Positions 61,395-64,000 of a stretch of 64,000 bases of DNA are shown one piece after another. The notes below the pieces were generated by a model, which ran no database searches, was not told where the DNA came from, and saw nothing but the letters and a program-made list of their open reading frames with translations. The stretch is from PGYR01 sp048267165. Its GTDB lineage: Bacteria > Bacteroidota > Ignavibacteria > Kapaibacteriales > UBA2268. Position numbers and translations under genes: made by a program. Each line of letters opens with the position of its first letter. Within the stretch, counting starts at the first letter, position 1. The stretch covers positions 4,873 to 68,872 of the forward strand of contig JBLWYD010000015.1 in the NCBI GenBank assembly GCA_048267165.1, written 5' to 3'.

Positions 61395-63566
61395 TTATTT
61401 AATTGGAGTAATTATTTTTACCAAAACAGTTCTTGAATAATTCCTGCCTTGAGGTAAATCATTATTATAAAGCAGTTCGTCTTGACCAATTGCCTTTAGA
61501 GTTACTTTACTTTCGGCAGCATTTATATACTTTTTAACTTCTTCAGCTCTTTTCTGTGCCAATTGTTTGTTGTAATCTGCCGTTCCTATTCTATCAGTAT
61601 AACCTTCGATAGTGATTTGCGAATTTTCGTCTATTCTAGTTTTTATATCATCAAGCACTTTTTTGTGTCTATCTGATAGAGTTGCTTTATCAAAATCAAA
61701 TACAATAAGGGCAAATTTCTCTATTCTATTATCATCTTTAAGCTCATATCTTTTCTTCTTGATAGTTAACTGTTGTACTTGTGTAGTCTTAATATCCGAA
61801 GCATTATTGCCGTATTGGTCTTTCGCATTCAGAGTTATCTCTATTGGCTCTTCGAAAAGTGGTTGTGGCTCTTCGAGTATATCCCAAGTATAACCATCAC
61901 TTCCAATCTGACTATTAGAAACTGTTCTAAGTATATTATTTCCTTGTTTGATTTCCAAGTTATAGTCAATCTCACTTTTAGTATTAGTAGAGCTAACTTG
62001 TGGCTTGATATTAATAGTCGGAGGATTAGACACTTTTACTATATCTTTCAGGAATACTGGTTTCATCAACTCATAGCTATCTGAAGTTATCTCCGCTCTT
62101 TGGTTTTCTTGTGAACCATCAGCTGTCTCGGGATTACCGGGTACAGAAGGCAAGTTTCTAGATTGAGTACTTATTCTATCGGTCGAAATACTCCATTCAT
62201 TAGTCAAATAAGTCTTAACAGAGTTAGCTCTTTCTTCTGATAGTGTTATATTATTCTTTTCTATTCCATTATTGTTATTTGTTCCTGTTATAGTAATATC
62301 AGTATCTGGGTTTTTATTCATTCTACTACCTATTACATTAAGTAGATTGCTGTGAATACCTAAAGTATTCCAATCTAAACTATCCTCATTAAAACTCGCA
62401 ATCATATCAGAATCATGCCATATCTTATCATCAGTCTGTACAGCAGACAAAAGAACTTGAGAAGTTTTAATTAGTTGCCCTTGACCTTCTTTGTAGAAAA
62501 CATAAGGCAGAAGTGGGAACCCCTCTTCCATCTCGAACTCTTCTATTACAATTTGCTCTACTTCTTCTATTTGTCCTTTTATCTCGGCAGCTAATGTTAT
62601 TTCTTCTGGAAGATAAGTCTCGTATTTCTCATTTATATTCTTGGTGATGAATACTCTATCATCAGTTTCATCTCTTGTTTCTTTAATATCTATGTCAACA
62701 AGATTAGTAATTGGGTTGTCTAATTCAGCGTCGTAAACAATCGTTGTATCACGAGTGTATAGAGTATCTCTTATTATTGGTTTTTCTGCGATTTCTACTG
62801 GGTAATATTTGAAAGCTACGCCCATTCTCAAATGATTTGCCTTCCAAGTATCTATATTCACATTATTCAAAGCTAGAAAATAACGTATCTCAGGAACTAT
62901 AAACAGCTTCCTTGATAGTGGGAACTCATATCCTACACCCAACACAAACGAAGATTGGAAACCATTTATCTCTGGAATTTCTGGTCCATTTGCCACGTTT
63001 CTTTTGAATCCACCTTCTACGAATCTAACATTATCAGGTGATTGTATAGTCGAACTTTGATTATAAGATGAAGCTACTGGAATACCGAATTTGAATCCTA
63101 GATGTAAGTTCAAATCATAAGCTGGCGAATATCTGAAAGTCGGTTCTAATGAAATAACACTAAGCCCTATTAACAAATTATGATTGACAACCACGTCGTT
63201 AACTGGAGATTGCGATGGATTACTAATATCGACTATATCGCCTTTACCTGCGTTTCCAATTACTTCTTCTACATTGTACTCGGCATCGAGCATATCGAAA
63301 GAAAGTCGAAAATCGAATCCCGAGTTTTCGAGTATATTATTAGTCTGAAAATCTGCTAATAGTCCTATATGTAGTCCAACCCCATTGGCATTATCAAACA
63401 ATGGACTACAGCAAGGTATCCCCGGTAATGTAGTGAAATCGGAACTATACATATTATAATTAAGCCCTGTGAAAAAGCCATAACTATTATATATTCTTCT
63501 GCCATCATCTTTGCTATAAGCGAAAAGAGTGCTAAAAATTAAAACTAAAAATATTATTTTCTTCAT
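61395..63566 (-). CDS. OmpA-family protein: barrel plus two OmpA-like modules
   Basis: A 723-residue outer-membrane protein. It has a signal peptide, then a barrel (~25-255) homologous to the free-standing barrel at 7039-7839, including the Cys52-Cys53 pair in GIPCCSPL. A linker follows, then an OmpA-like module at ~385-495 (DITITGTNNNNGIEK, LSEERANSVKTYL, DGSQENQRAEI) that is divergent. The final module at ~617-720 is canonical: LIVFDFDKATLSDRHKKVLD, TIEGYTDRIGTADYNKQLAQ and GRNYSRTVLVKI. It contains the Asp and Arg that bind diaminopimelate. It should tether the outer membrane to peptidoglycan. It starts one base after the stop of the partial gene upstream. Confidence 0.85.
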   Translation of the reverse strand: MKKIIFLVLIFSTLFAYSKDDGRRIYNSYGFFTGLNYNMYSSDFTTLPGIPCCSPLFDNANGVGLHIGLLADFQTNNILENSGFDFRLSFDMLDAEYNVEEVIGNAGKGDIVDISNPSQSPVNDVVVNHNLLIGLSVISLEPTFRYSPAYDLNLHLGFKFGIPVASSYNQSSTIQSPDNVRFVEGGFKRNVANGPEIPEINGFQSSFVLGVGYEFPLSRKLFIVPEIRYFLALNNVNIDTWKANHLRMGVAFKYYPVEIAEKPIIRDTLYTRDTTIVYDAELDNPITNLVDIDIKETRDETDDRVFITKNINEKYETYLPEEITLAAEIKGQIEEVEQIVIEEFEMEEGFPLLPYVFYKEGQGQLIKTSQVLLSAVQTDDKIWHDSDMIASFNEDSLDWNTLGIHSNLLNVIGSRMNKNPDTDITITGTNNNNGIEKNNITLSEERANSVKTYLTNEWSISTDRISTQSRNLPSVPGNPETADGSQENQRAEITSDSYELMKPVFLKDIVKVSNPPTINIKPQVSSTNTKSEIDYNLEIKQGNNILRTVSNSQIGSDGYTWDILEEPQPLFEEPIEITLNAKDQYGNNASDIKTTQVQQLTIKKKRYELKDDNRIEKFALIVFDFDKATLSDRHKKVLDDIKTRIDENSQITIEGYTDRIGTADYNKQLAQKRAEEVKKYINAAESKVTLKAIGQDELLYNNDLPQGRNYSRTVLVKIITPIK

Positions 63567-63567
63567 A

Positions 63568-63999
63568 TTACTTTATTATTATTAATTTATGTGTTTTATA
63601 ACGAGCTGGCGTTTCGAATAGAATATAGTAAACACCATTACTCAAATGCGAGATGTCATATTCTATTGAGTAATCATTAGCATCGTTATTTGTTCTTTCA
63701 ATCTCTTTTATCAACTCTGTTTTTCCAGTCATATTCATCAGTCGAACACTATGCATACCCGGTTCAACCAAATGAGCTTCGATTGTAATAGATTCGAATA
63801 ATTTCAATAAAGTATAGTTGAACCCATTTGTATATTCTAATAATCGGTCTCCCCCCTCGGAACAAACTGCCAAATTAAAGAAGCTACTAGTAGCAATTAT
63901 AGTCGATATTCCTGTACTATCCGTTAGCGCTGGAGTGGCATTTAGATGGAACAGATTATCTTTCTTATTACCAAGCATAGTTGGGCCGACTAATTCAGT
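63568..63999 (-). CDS. T9SS cargo protein, C-terminal part only
   Basis: The frame is open from 63999 to the stop at 63568 (the ATG at 63978 is internal; codons TELVGPT precede it without a stop), so the gene begins beyond the window. The last ~80 residues are a T9SS type A sorting domain: EAHLVEPGMHSVRLMNMTGK, YSIEYDISHLSNGVYYILF and a Lys-rich tail ending KLIIIK. The upstream fragment gives no domain. Its stop lies one base before the OmpA start, so the two are translationally linked. Confidence 0.8.
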   Translation of the reverse strand, partial: TELVGPTMLGNKKDNLFHLNATPALTDSTGISTIIATSSFFNLAVCSEGGDRLLEYTNGFNYTLLKLFESITIEAHLVEPGMHSVRLMNMTGKTELIKEIERTNNDANDYSIEYDISHLSNGVYYILFETPARYKTHKLIIIK

Positions 64000-64000
64000 C

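Overview
The window is an AT-rich stretch of bacterial chromosome with dense genes on both strands. No rRNA, tRNA, CRISPR array or complete mobile element was recognised. The gene content points to the Bacteroidota/FCB side of the tree, and more to a Kapabacteria- or Ignavibacteria-like lineage than to classical Bacteroidia. The evidence is several proteins ending in type IX secretion (T9SS) type A sorting domains, a PorV/PorQ-like outer-membrane protein, a GWxTD-domain protein, a TonB-dependent receptor with a carboxypeptidase-regulatory-like N-terminus, an OmpA-family protein, many signal-peptide and lipoprotein genes, and one good Bacteroidota-type promoter (TTTG-N20-TAnnTTTG). The assignment is an inference from gene families; no marker gene settles it.

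Layout. 1-9 kb: the end of yicC, an outer-membrane barrel gene, a 1247-residue T9SS-secreted protein, glutamate dehydrogenase (gdhA), a second barrel gene and a CpoB-like lipoprotein. 9-15 kb: a GT4 glycosyltransferase with a broken copy of its own 3' end 473 bp downstream and a KilA-N fragment between the two, then an epimerase-like gene, an AI-2E-family permease and mtnN, then a HigBA-like toxin-antitoxin pair in a repeat-bearing region. 15-28 kb: housekeeping and envelope genes (purL, two PH-domain membrane proteins, an apparently orphan MNT nucleotidyltransferase, a CopD-like membrane protein, rfbC, a GT9 glycosyltransferase, murG, a SPOR protein, glutathione peroxidase, a Ste24-type protease, clpS). 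28-29 kb: a di-haem cytochrome c peroxidase gene interrupted by one in-frame amber codon. 29-39 kb: a four-gene minus-strand array of IgGFc-binding-like T9SS cargo proteins; two are near-identical and arose by a 2271-bp tandem duplication that made one gene a chimera. 39-44 kb: nuoL-nuoM-nuoN. 44-47 kb: small accessory genes. 47-59 kb: a minus-strand envelope cluster of TonB receptor, 1567-residue secreted protein, PorV-like protein, GWxTD protein, lipid A acyltransferase and heptosyltransferase, the last carrying a 10-G tract. 59-64 kb: an ECF sigma factor, an anti-sigma factor whose C-terminal part looks like an outer-membrane barrel, an OmpA protein with two OmpA-like modules, and the tail of another T9SS cargo.

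How it fits together. Most non-housekeeping genes build, decorate or monitor the cell envelope: LPS core and lipid A enzymes, peptidoglycan synthesis (murG), outer-membrane barrels, T9SS cargo and a sigma/anti-sigma pair. The points most worth a second look are the anti-sigma/barrel fusion, the chimeric duplication in the T9SS cargo array, the amber-interrupted peroxidase, the G-tract in the heptosyltransferase, the duplicated glycosyltransferase tail around a KilA-N fragment, and the vicinal-Cys barrel family shared by two distant genes.
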